Of a DNA stretch of 64,000 nt, positions 63,501 through 64,000 are shown one piece after another (the first letter of the stretch is position 1; every line of letters begins with the position of its first letter). The position numbers and the translations under genes are program-made. A model generated the notes under the pieces. It ran no database searches. It was not told the origin of the DNA and was given only the letters and a program-made list of their open reading frames with translations. Source of the DNA: Lamellibrachia columna (Eukaryota; Annelida; Polychaeta; Sabellida; Siboglinidae); NCBI GenBank assembly GCA_963662155.1, contig OY759267.1, forward strand, positions 982,001-1,046,000. The letters are read 5' to 3'.

Positions 63501-63763
63501 TCCTCCAGTGAAACACTGCATCACTGAGCTAGATAACTAAAAAGACATGAAAATTAATACCACTTATGAAGACAACCTACATGTTTGAGTTTCCCGATGA
63601 CAGTCTGAGCCTGCGTGTACTCCTGCAGGGCCTTGGCTGGCTGGTGTTGCAGGAGGGCCTCAGAGCCGTGCTGCAGCAGTCTCTCTATGTTCCTGGGTGT
63701 CGTGTACAGCCGATCTGTCTTTGTCTTCTCCTGCGTCTTCGTCCGTCTCGTCTGCGACACTGG
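9309..63763 (-). CDS. TTC3: TTC3-like E3 ubiquitin-protein ligase, 23 exons joined, incomplete at both ends
   Basis: Spliced minus-strand gene; join the 23 exon entries below from 63763 down to 9309. Seen: each exon has AG/GT-type borders (one GC donor), and 21 of 22 joins keep phase. From memory, the parts match human TTC3 in order: TPR-like helices (exons 1-4), a segment with CKY..C, HCFDHC, HTDCW and CFTPDC (exons 5-7), a basic linker (8-9), HGPL and GAGGLRQFLL motifs (exon 13), a coiled coil (13-17), SLTGMKLEDI (22), and CIICHDEL..CSHRFH, the first half of a RING finger (23). The family transfers ubiquitin to proteins such as phosphorylated Akt. The N-terminus lies beyond the right edge; the second RING half was not found and probably lies beyond the left edge. 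Introns are full of minisatellites. The paralogue DZIP3 shares some regions, but the Cys/His segment favours TTC3. Activity of the locus is inferred from intact exons only. Confidence 0.85.
9599..9660. mobile_element. Possible pogo/Tigger-type terminal repeat
   Basis: After TA at 9597, cagtcatgtctcgtttattc resembles the ends of pogo/Tigger elements. No matching opposite end or transposase was found. Confidence 0.3.
9835..10165. repeat. 27-29-bp minisatellite, about 12 units
   Basis: Unit contains gatggttaactgtctgatat followed by ggtgcgcat or gggcacat. Intronic. Confidence 0.9.
10166..10519. other. No gene; contains a 19-bp palindrome
   Basis: Unannotated intron sequence. At about 10231-10249 ttccgtaatcattacggaa is a perfect 9-bp inverted repeat, and attacggaa occurs again about 50 bases on. 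It may include the upstream flank of the element at 10520. Confidence 0.4.
10735..11510. repeat. 33-bp in-frame minisatellite, about 23 units
   Basis: Lies inside the ZNF862-like fossil. Unit codes DVDDEKAVGAG on the plus strand. Some units lack three bases, and one upstream unit has an in-frame TAG (10875). Confidence 0.95.
11778..11915. repeat. 28-bp minisatellite, 5 units
   Basis: Unit starts ccagtgcttgatccagccca. Lies in the ZNF862-like fossil. The length is not a multiple of three, so it shifts the frame. Confidence 0.95.
12230..12405. repeat. 25-bp minisatellite, about 7 units
   Basis: Unit starts actgttgttttgtgaaacat. Derived from the fossil's own coding sequence after LIINCCFVKHD; shifts frame. 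Confidence 0.95.
12525..12667. repeat. 27-bp in-frame minisatellite, 5 units
   Basis: Repeats the codons for LGSDGASVM, a conserved hAT transposase block, five times in frame. Confidence 0.95.
12785..13565. repeat. 43-bp minisatellite, about 18 units
   Basis: Unit starts tcagtagttgatcagctgtt and carries c/g and c/t variants. It falls between the VDQLF and RTAGLAEIQKA parts of the fossil and breaks the frame. Confidence 0.95.
14495..14938. repeat. 42-bp in-frame minisatellite, 10-11 units
   Basis: Repeats GSDPDNVDLLLAIE near the C-terminal end of the fossil. Nearly identical units. Confidence 0.95.
14956..15488. other. No gene recognised
   Basis: Intron sequence between the fossil and exon 22, including its 3' flank. 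No terminal repeats seen. Confidence 0.4.
15489..15603 (-). CDS. TTC3: TTC3-like exon 22 (conserved pre-RING helix)
   Basis: 115 nt: one base completes Lys, then 38 codons. Acceptor cttgcag, donor AACAAC|gtacgt. Peptide RHGSLTGMKLEDIVSSVETI aligns with TTC3 KNSLSGLSIDEIVQRVTEHI. Confidence 0.9.
15705..16585. repeat. Compound minisatellite (about 35-bp then 15-30-bp units)
   Basis: 15705-15900 repeats catggaacaataaatactgt-like blocks. 15900-16078 repeats gaatgacaagtaatg. 16079-16585 is a 30-bp unit joining aagtaatggaatgac and aagtattggagtgat, about 17 times. Lies in the intron between exons 21 and 22. Confidence 0.9.
16686..16996 (-). CDS. TTC3: TTC3-like exon 21 (Pro/Gln linker and helix)
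   Basis: 311 nt, phase 0 start, two bases left. Acceptor cattctag, donor ACAAA|gtacgt. A Pro/Gln-rich linker leads to SSSLDKIMLSLHSVYPTFT, which corresponds to the TTC3 stretch with SIIEHLSVVFPCYNSTE before the RING. Confidence 0.85.
17130..17176. repeat. (TA)n microsatellite
   Basis: Two TA runs separated by ttt in the intron between exons 20 and 21. Confidence 0.9.
17380..17496 (-). CDS. TTC3: TTC3-like exon 20 (Pro-rich)
   Basis: 39 codons in phase 0. Acceptor tttttcag, donor GTTATG|gtaagt. Peptide begins RNFKDQIVKVEGG and ends in a proline-rich PKLPLPKPPQPPKTPVLPVM tract, likely a flexible linker. Confidence 0.8.
17580..18215. repeat. Two adjacent minisatellites, 39 bp then 23 bp
   Basis: 17580-17905: 39-bp unit with aaacttgaagcttgttgtac, about 8 copies. 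17937-18215: 23-bp unit with aggaccacgacttatacact, about 12 copies. They share gaccacgacttata, so one may derive from the other. The second ends about 30 bases below the donor of exon 19. Confidence 0.9.
18243..18345 (-). CDS. TTC3: TTC3-like exon 19
   Basis: 103 nt: one base plus 34 codons, phase 0 end. Acceptor tttgtag, donor ACAGAG|gtaggag. Peptide VEGKNPAVSSQFLEAGAEWY and TAARLKSMKTETE. In phase with exon 20 but not with exon 18 upstream, which leaves no remainder where two bases are needed. Confidence 0.7.
18353..18545. repeat. 27-bp minisatellite, about 7 units
   Basis: Unit with acccattgtcttccattaac. Stops about 10 bases from the acceptor of exon 19, so it forms that intron's 3' end. 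Confidence 0.9.
18795..19015. repeat. 12-bp minisatellite, about 18 units
   Basis: Unit gccttatacatg with variants. Intronic. Confidence 0.9.
19266..22672. repeat. 23-bp minisatellite, about 148 units
   Basis: Unit gagagatggagggagagcatgac-type with few variants (first 20 bases: gagagatggagggagagcat). The strand bias is extreme: purine-rich on plus, pyrimidine-rich on the transcribed-sense minus strand. A variant pair (gagcttgac followed by gagaatgatg) recurs 851 bases apart (20771, 21622), exactly 37 units, so blocks were duplicated. All three minus frames stay open for about 1000-1200 codons because 23 is prime to 3 and the unit has no stop. Confidence 0.97.
22673..23182. other. No gene recognised between two arrays
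   Basis: Intronic. If an exon is missing between exons 18 and 19, this is one place to look; I could not identify one. Confidence 0.35.
23183..23815. repeat. 42-bp minisatellite, 15 perfect units
   Basis: Unit starts gccttaagggcaggagtgta and ends gacccaataat. As read, all units are identical. Both strands are open through the array (plus NALRAGVYSLIRPN, minus LLGLINEYTPALKA). Confidence 0.97.
23868..24765. repeat. 43-bp minisatellite, about 21 units
   Basis: Unit starts agttggtttactgaatgtag; the only variant seen is t/c in gatgtc. Intronic, ending about 25 bases from the donor of exon 18. Confidence 0.97.
24789..24933 (-). CDS. TTC3: TTC3-like exon 18 with internal 5-residue repeats
   Basis: 145 nt: one base completes Glu, then 48 codons, phase 0 end. 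Acceptor agccag at 24934 (chosen over another AG four bases upstream by phase), donor AAAGAA|gtatgt. The middle has five tandem 15-bp units coding VHAGV-like peptides (about 24838-24912). The end TYVGFYKTVLEENKE resembles TTC3 WELFLSNVTKEIEK. The repeats keep frame. Confidence 0.65.
24934..25548. other. No gene recognised
   Basis: Intron sequence upstream of exon 18. Nothing identified. Confidence 0.4.
25549..25920. repeat. Short minisatellites (23 bp, then about 20 bp)
   Basis: 25549-25690: accctctgcccattcatccaatc type, about 6 units. 25820-25915: aaacatttgaatgtgta type, about 5 units. Confidence 0.85.
25912..27641. mobile_element. Possible solo LTR
   Basis: Begins tgtaaccctgtcatgatttt and ends gaatcctaaca, with an AATAAA-like signal near 27565. 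These TG...CA ends resemble Gypsy-type LTRs. No target duplication or internal gag/pol is visible. A 17-bp array fills the centre. Tentative. Confidence 0.3.
26455..27155. repeat. 17-bp minisatellite, about 41 units
   Basis: Unit cagccagtaacatgagc with a/g variants at several positions. Intronic. Confidence 0.95.
27767..28751. mobile_element. Non-autonomous piggyBac-like element, 985 bp
   Basis: Terminal inverted repeats ccctaggagtgacca (left) and tggtcactcctaggg (right), flanked by TTAA at 27763-27766 and 28752-28755. TTAA targets with CCC ends are the piggyBac signature. No transposase ORF. It carries its own 12-bp array at 28225-28368. Confidence 0.85.
28225..28368. repeat. 12-bp minisatellite, 12 units
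   Basis: Unit accaacacagta, essentially perfect, inside the piggyBac-like element. Confidence 0.95.
28756..29603. other. No gene recognised
   Basis: Intron sequence with small duplications (aaaacacttgcatgtg near 28970; acatttgttaacaaacctgc twice near 29100). Confidence 0.45.
29604..29707 (-). CDS. TTC3: TTC3-like exon 17 (coiled coil)
   Basis: 104 nt, phase 0 start, two bases left. Acceptor taaatctag, donor AAAGA|gtgagt. Peptide VELLQLKLDVGMQILSRSEN resembles the TTC3 stretch around EVSVLENWKESEVYKLQ. The acceptor and first 16 bases recur eight times in a 49-bp array, and the intron end is built from a LINE 3' tail. Confidence 0.8.
29690..30070. repeat. 49-bp splice-acceptor minisatellite, 8 units
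   Basis: On the minus strand each unit holds gttaaatctag|GTGGAGCTA, the acceptor and first 16 bases of exon 17. About 30 bases of cttgttaaa-type LINE tail precede it. The true exon is the unit nearest 29707. Confidence 0.9.
30058..30200 (-). mobile_element. CR1-like LINE copy B, 3' end only
   Basis: About 140 bases of the LINE 3' end (ggcccaaatggcaagtggac and ccattggtttattaagag). It is oriented with its tail towards exon 17, and its tail feeds into the acceptor array. Confidence 0.8.
30190..30605. repeat. 47-bp minisatellite, about 9 units
   Basis: Unit starts accaaggtctatgtggcagt. Intronic, between exons 16 and 17. Confidence 0.95.
30808..30892 (-). CDS. TTC3: TTC3-like exon 16 (coiled coil)
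   Basis: 85 nt: one base plus 28 codons, phase 0 end. Acceptor tatttcag, donor TCTGAG|gtttgtg. Peptide DLRALKESEMSEVETKLATT, helical and acidic. Confidence 0.8.
30975..32512. repeat. 34-bp minisatellite, about 45 units
   Basis: Unit starts tcacctaaccctactcgctg. It fills most of the intron between exons 15 and 16. Each unit contains ctaaccct, the complement of a telomere-like agggttag. Confidence 0.97.
32618..32686 (-). CDS. TTC3: TTC3-like exon 15 (coiled coil)
   Basis: 69 nt: one base completes Arg, 22 codons, two bases left. Acceptor caaccag, donor GAAAG|gtgcgt. Peptide LAADILEKDKKLVSLTKDLT, coiled-coil like. In phase on both sides. Confidence 0.8.
32687..33789. other. Intron without recognised gene; CpG-type motifs near 33170
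   Basis: Contains gcatgcgcag (NRF-1-like) and cggaagccgg (ETS-like) at about 33170-33195, followed by an ATG at 33221 with a 26-codon plus-strand ORF. This could be a small antisense promoter, but nothing else supports a gene. Confidence 0.25.
33790..33917 (-). CDS. TTC3: TTC3-like exon 14 (coiled coil, GC donor)
   Basis: 128 nt, phase 0 start, two bases left. Acceptor gctgtag; the donor is GATAG|gcaagt, a GC donor in otherwise ideal consensus. Peptide EHRRVAAEFEAVSASWQEEN and LNSQLQNVKLKED, a coiled-coil continuation. A 49-bp array begins about 20 bases upstream of the acceptor. Confidence 0.8.
33935..35478. repeat. 49-bp minisatellite, about 31 units
   Basis: Unit starts cagccgtgtctcaagacctg. 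It begins about 20 bases from the acceptor of exon 14 and so forms that intron's 3' end, but does not include exon bases. Confidence 0.95.
35776..37315 (-). CDS. TTC3: TTC3-like large exon 13 (HGPL region, linker, coiled coil)
   Basis: A 1540-nt exon: one base plus 513 codons, ending in phase 0. Acceptor gtttcag at 37316-37322; donor ATCCAG|gtaaaaag. Near the start are HGPLHI and LIEGAGGLRQFLLQSPEF, closely like TTC3 HGPLDM and ILEKAGGLKPFLLGCPRF. The middle is a long low-complexity linker with acidic DDPERFDDPE runs. Next come about six copies of an 18-residue Pro/Ser/Thr unit containing MTDFPYTHQSPVPVVPS (54-bp unit, 36050-36370). The last about 80 residues (ELEEKQEELKVI to ENLKGEIQ) have heptad spacing typical of a coiled coil that exons 14-17 continue. 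This is the longest coding block in the window. Confidence 0.9.
36050..36370 (-). repeat. 54-bp coding minisatellite in exon 13, about 6 units
   Basis: In-frame 18-residue unit (MTDFPYTHQSPVPVVPS plus T/S). A and T variants alternate at one residue (YAH/YTH). Confidence 0.95.
37316..37835. other. No gene recognised
   Basis: Intron sequence upstream of exon 13. Nothing identified. Confidence 0.4.
37840..38965. repeat. 72-bp minisatellite of LINE tail plus donor-like site, about 16 units
   Basis: On the minus strand each unit joins the LINE 3' tail (ggcaatcttgttaaa) to cactagacattctactgctg and gtcgag|gtaagtcc, a near-ideal 5' splice consensus. Exons 12 and 13 join in phase without it, so the site is probably cryptic. 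The unit nearest the LINE differs at one base (tagccatt). Confidence 0.9.
38966..39862 (-). mobile_element. CR1-like LINE copy C, truncated with internal deletion
   Basis: Minus-strand RT pieces: LLERLIKDHMVDFL, FLEEITKWIDEGSPVDIIYL, then a jump near 39306 straight to VFRILNGYENIDRN and the 3' end. About 600 bases of the family sequence are missing inside. The 3' end runs into the 72-bp array. Confidence 0.85.
39880..40690. repeat. 14-bp minisatellite, about 58 units
   Basis: Unit attagagcacactc with indel variants. Its lower end abuts LINE copy C and its upper end is about 15 bases below the donor of exon 12. Confidence 0.95.
40706..40783 (-). CDS. TTC3: TTC3-like exon 12
   Basis: 78 nt: one base completes Gly, 25 codons follow, two bases are left. 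Acceptor tatctccag, donor TCTC|gtaagt. Peptide YAPDVPNGYIDTPSTETT. It joins exon 13 in frame to give DTLFSIFANLLHNHGPL, comparable with TTC3 STLYDYFSQFLEEHGPL. Its acceptor and first about 25 bases recur upstream in a 50-bp array. Confidence 0.75.
40780..41095. repeat. 50-bp splice-acceptor minisatellite, 6-7 units
   Basis: On the minus strand each unit holds ttcatatctccag|TTATGCCCC, the acceptor and start of exon 12. Two units lack three bases. Confidence 0.9.
41096..41590. other. No gene recognised
   Basis: Intron sequence with one further decayed relative of the 50-bp unit near 41150-41250. Confidence 0.45.
41595..42675. repeat. 17-bp minisatellite, about 63 units
   Basis: Unit gccagcaatggtgccgt with frequent substitutions and occasional ataatgg insertions. 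Intronic, between exons 11 and 12. Confidence 0.95.
42789..42958 (-). CDS. TTC3: TTC3-like exon 11 (Lys-rich linker)
   Basis: 170 nt, phase 0 start, two bases left. Acceptor tctactag, donor TATGG|gtgagat. Peptide GSKTTHKPKNKRKKGG resembles TTC3 VKNKSKKKKPKD and then becomes acidic (DDVSETDYGLMGLDDFDD). An earlier gt at 42828 was not chosen, because it would put a stop into exon 12. Confidence 0.75.
42959..43529. other. No gene recognised
   Basis: Plain intron between exons 10 and 11. Confidence 0.5.
43530..43642 (-). CDS. TTC3: TTC3-like exon 10 (Gly-rich linker)
   Basis: 113 nt: two bases plus 37 codons, ending in phase 0. Acceptor tgtgtgtgtag, donor TTTGTG|gtaagac. Peptide with NTSNGPKAIVAVLHHG and GGDGGDEADLFV. 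No clear human counterpart; supported by borders and phase on both sides. Its first about 42 bases plus acceptor are repeated about 12 times upstream. Confidence 0.65.
43643..44487. repeat. 68-bp splice-acceptor minisatellite, about 12 units
   Basis: On the minus strand each unit holds tgtgtgtgtag|CTGTGAGTG, the acceptor and first about 42 bases of exon 10, then ataaaatg. Units differ by very few bases. Confidence 0.93.
44488..44836. other. Intron with a (GACG)n microsatellite
   Basis: A gacggacg run lies at about 44730-44775. No gene seen. Confidence 0.7.
44837..45000 (-). CDS. TTC3: TTC3-like exon 9 (basic coiled segment)
   Basis: 164 nt: one base completes Ser, then 54 codons, with one base left. 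Acceptor cttccag, donor ACAG|gtaact. Peptide QRKIARKMEKLAMRRQRKQE resembles TTC3 LKRKIQKKEAKKLAQERMEE; strongly basic and probably helical. Confidence 0.8.
45176..47712. mobile_element. Possible decayed DNA transposon, about 2.5 kb
   Basis: Left end gcctattttag, then cttgagcaaggattt. The right end reverse-complemented reads gcctaaaatagg, then cttgggcaaggattt. These form an imperfect inverted pair. No clear target duplication and no recognised transposase. The two plus-strand exon candidates at 46493-47106 lie inside. Confidence 0.3.
46493..47106 (+). CDS. Candidate two-exon antisense ORF (46493-46637 join 47039-47106)
   Basis: Starts at the double ATG 46493. The first part reads MMASKEAYLATEPDHVRG and goes on to an acidic LDDSEASSDDGDA end at donor GCTG|gtaagt. 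The second part follows an acceptor-like atgacag at 47038, continues in phase as ECDNDWEEGDALASAS and stops at 47104. Upstream are CCAAT-type motifs (46310, 46390) and a GC-rich stretch. Function unknown. It could be the start of a transposon-encoded protein inside the possible element at 45176-47712. Confidence 0.25.
47956..51762. repeat. 36-bp splice-donor minisatellite, about 105 units
   Basis: On the minus strand each unit reads aagatgaagccgtcaag|gtataagg plus gagaagtttgtt, i.e. the end of exon 8 with its 5' splice site. A few units are 33 bp, so frame is kept throughout. Minus translation repeats KMKPSRYKEKFV; plus repeats LTNFSLYLDGFI. A 39-unit block of 1398 bases is duplicated inside it (compare 48181 with 49579). 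Confidence 0.95.
51740..51807 (-). CDS. TTC3: TTC3-like exon 8, Lys-rich, with repeated donor
   Basis: The shortest form is 68 nt: acceptor ccacccag at 51808, first donor TCAAG|gtatgagg below 51740. Peptide starts KVNDRCVTVPKEKKK and ends KMKLS plus two bases. From 51740 down to 47956 the exon end and donor recur about 105 times in a 36-bp unit (KMKPSRYKEKFV when translated), and the frame stays open to a stop just past the array. Use of a later donor would add multiples of 12 residues. The two-base remainder joins exon 9 in frame from any unit. Confidence 0.75.
51808..52212. other. No gene recognised
   Basis: Plain intron between exons 7 and 8. Confidence 0.5.
52213..52284 (-). CDS. TTC3: TTC3-like exon 7 (end of Cys/His segment)
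   Basis: 24 codons in phase 0. Acceptor atttcag, donor AAG|gtgagat. Peptide CFTPDCGADIKEI matches TTC3 CLTPDCEGVISKI, giving the last Cys pair of the zinc-binding segment. Confidence 0.9.
52285..52782. other. No gene recognised
   Basis: Plain intron between exons 6 and 7. Confidence 0.5.
52783..52878 (-). CDS. TTC3: TTC3-like exon 6 (Cys/His segment)
   Basis: 32 codons in phase 0. Acceptor tttttcag, donor AAG|gtctgtc. Peptide VVMHCFDHCTVAYHTDCWK corresponds to TTC3 ISCCQYCKIEFHMNCWK, with spaced Cys, Cys, His and Cys ligands. Its first about 50 bases and its acceptor are repeated six more times upstream at 52879-53100 and 54313-54490, with a LINE inserted between the copies. Confidence 0.9.
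52826..53100. repeat. 64-bp splice-acceptor minisatellite, first block
   Basis: Four acceptor copies including the real one (52878): gattgtttttcag|GGTTATG followed by about 50 bases of exon 6. Interrupted by LINE copy D and continued at 54313. Confidence 0.93.
53101..54312 (-). mobile_element. CR1-like LINE copy D, RT and 3' end
   Basis: A 5'-truncated but well-kept copy. One long minus frame carries SPVDIIYLDFQKAFDKVPHQ, SGVPQGSVLGPILFLIYIND, KFADDTKLF (the catalytic ADD) and the C-terminal HSFSQRTINEWNKLS region. It ends in a short cttgttaaat tail and lies inside the exon 6 acceptor array, so it arrived after the array had formed. Confidence 0.93.
54313..54490. repeat. 64-bp splice-acceptor minisatellite, second block
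   Basis: Three further units of the exon 6 acceptor array on the far side of LINE copy D. Confidence 0.93.
54500..54925. mobile_element. Possible dispersed SINE-like repeat
   Basis: After an (AAT)n run comes ttcatatagtgctttttagg, and then caaagcgctttacataataa. This pairing is, from memory, common to a dispersed repeat type in many animal genomes. Internal near-repeats start at about 54595 and 54735. Class not established. Confidence 0.35.
54926..55325 (+). mobile_element. CR1-like LINE copy E, 3' RT end
   Basis: Plus-strand fragment with MIPELRELSCEESLKESGLT, LRGYHIKNFKILNGYENIDR and then the HSFSQRTINEW-type region in other frames. Decayed; lacks the family 3' tail. Confidence 0.8.
55326..55664. 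other. No gene recognised
   Basis: Intron sequence below exon 5. Confidence 0.45.
55665..55790 (-). CDS. TTC3: TTC3-like exon 5 (start of Cys/His segment)
   Basis: 42 codons in phase 0. Acceptor tttcag, donor AAG|gtaggtt. Peptide LCKYPPPPIAICKYKECSS and then YESDLDFK aligns closely with TTC3 ECKFPPVPDAICCYQKC and YITDPDFK. It supplies the first cysteines of a putative zinc-binding fold finished by exons 6 and 7. Confidence 0.9.
55840..56105. repeat. 27-bp minisatellite, about 10 units
   Basis: Unit starts acatgtgacagggattatgc. Lies about 50 bases upstream of the exon 5 acceptor; no exon bases included. Confidence 0.95.
56270..56387 (-). CDS. TTC3: TTC3-like exon 4
   Basis: 118 nt: one base completes Arg, then 39 codons, ending in phase 0. 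Acceptor ggtgcag, donor AAG|gtatac. Peptide FTQALVPLRKGL then GTLNWPGT resembles TTC3 FLEALNHFEKAR then GVLTWPTS. Ends the TPR-like block. Confidence 0.85.
56728..56837 (-). CDS. TTC3: TTC3-like exon 3 (TPR-like)
   Basis: 110 nt, starting in phase 0 and leaving two bases. Acceptor tttgcag, donor ACAG|gtatgtc. Peptide includes PFPLVYLGLGRAYHRQN, matching the TPR consensus helix seen in TTC3 as YCGIGKVYLKKNRF. Confidence 0.85.
57047..57130 (-). CDS. TTC3: TTC3-like exon 2
   Basis: A 28-codon exon in phase 0. Acceptor tttcag, donor AAG|gtaaac. The peptide WSDLMKELDYIVLLYAVATA resembles the human TTC3 stretch containing NYVLVVYGLAISL. Joins in frame to exon 1 and exon 3. Confidence 0.8.
57290..58757. 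repeat. About 66-bp minisatellite with acceptor-like motif, about 22 units
   Basis: On the minus strand each unit holds ctcccctccacccag|CTACAAG, a good 3' splice consensus, although exons 1 and 2 join in phase without it. Indels at the G run give mixed frames. Confidence 0.93.
58758..59214. other. No gene recognised
   Basis: Unannotated intron sequence between two arrays. Confidence 0.4.
59215..60350. repeat. 554-bp tandem duplication containing a 24-30-bp minisatellite
   Basis: The block from ggatctaatactcaagaaac recurs at about 59764 with few changes. Each copy has a 130-base unique part (including the palindrome gagcgatcgctc) and about 13 units like gatgctgtcattggatggga. Confidence 0.93.
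60500..61720 (+). pseudogene. LINE copy F ORF2, endonuclease part
   Basis: APE-type endonuclease: CLNARSIVNKKNELN, IIGITESWANIDI, RRGGGVILYVKES, TIGLVYRSPN, CIIMGDFNRG and LGNSDHNQIHFDI near residue 245, i.e. the N, E, D/N and SDH motifs. A frame change near 61690 ends it. Confidence 0.9.
61758..63385 (+). pseudogene. LINE copy F ORF2, reverse transcriptase part (broken)
   Basis: RT domain in three pieces (61758-62243, 62250-63146, 63143-63385), separated by a TGA at 62241 and a frameshift near 63140. Motifs: YRPVSLTSVICKLLERLIKD, YLDFQKAFDKVPH, SGVPQGSVLGP and KFADDTKLF with intact catalytic aspartates. The frame breaks imply that this copy is inactive. Confidence 0.9.
63581..63763 (-). CDS. 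TTC3: TTC3-like exon 1 of window (TPR-like helix)
   Basis: A 61-codon exon in phase 0 at both ends. Acceptor attctag at 63764-63770; donor gtaggttg just below 63581. The peptide has a basic start followed by IERLLQHGSEALLQHQPAKA, a helix-turn-helix typical of TPR repeats and resembling the TTC3 segment with QDGYMALLEQ. Upstream exons lie beyond the window edge. The intron below it received the long CR1-like LINE. Confidence 0.8.
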
Positions 63764-63887
63764 CTAGAATAGAATAGAATACTTTTATTTCAGGTAAAAA
63801 ACATATCTATATACAAATAGCCATTAAAAATAATAACCTAAATTAAATAAATAATAAGCTAAAAATGTAAACAAGCTTTAATATATA

Positions 63888-64000
63888 CAGTCGAGCCTCG
63901 TTATAACGCGGTGGTCGACTTTGGACCGCGTTGTACACGAGGCGCGTTAGGTGTTCCCATATCTGCCACCAGGGAGCTACTAGAGCCTTGGGTTAGGAAT
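63888..64000. mobile_element. Pogo/Tigger-type terminal repeat, running off window
   Basis: After TA (63886-63887), cagtcgagcctcgttataac is a typical pogo-group end. gtcgactttggaccgcgttg and acgaggcgcg follow. The remainder is beyond the right edge. Confidence 0.5.

Overview
This window is eukaryotic nuclear DNA from an animal. The signs are short exons with GT-AG introns, several LINE retrotransposon copies, cut-and-paste transposon remnants and very dense minisatellites. The species cannot be named from the sequence; a non-mammalian, probably invertebrate, genome is an inference.

The backbone is one large gene on the minus strand, running from about 63763 down to 9309 and open at both window edges. 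I rebuilt 23 exons (about 4.3 kb of coding sequence in 54.5 kb) from splice consensus, reading-phase continuity and remembered similarity to vertebrate TTC3 (TPR-containing RING E3 ubiquitin ligase). In transcript order they encode a TPR-like helical region, a Cys/His zinc-binding segment, a Lys/Arg-rich linker, the HGPL/AGGL region, a coiled coil, a Pro-rich linker, a helical segment and the first half of a RING finger. Of 22 exon-exon joins, 21 are phase-consistent; the join between exon 18 (24789-24933) and exon 19 (18243-18345) is not, so an exon is probably missing there.

Introns hold: (1) 1-9300, LINE fragments with nested insertions (a 369-bp hAT-like element, a 752-bp TA-target element, a CR1-like LINE) and two arrays; (2) 10520-14960, a plus-strand ZNF862-like/hAT-transposase-derived fossil broken by six internal arrays; (3) 15.7-35.5 kb, many intronic arrays, a piggyBac-like element and a possible solo LTR; (4) 37.8-60.3 kb, more arrays and truncated CR1-like LINEs; (5) 60350-63475, a long CR1-like LINE with ORF1 tail and ORF2.

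The most unusual feature is that at least six of the arrays are tandem copies of the host gene's own exon-intron junctions. Each unit carries the exon edge plus the 5' or 3' splice site, giving batteries of 6 to about 105 duplicate splice sites. The largest (47956-51762, 36-bp unit) keeps the reading frame, so each of its roughly 105 donors could in principle be used and would add whole 12-residue modules. The same kind of local tandem amplification also affects the transposon fossils, which points to a general process acting on this region.
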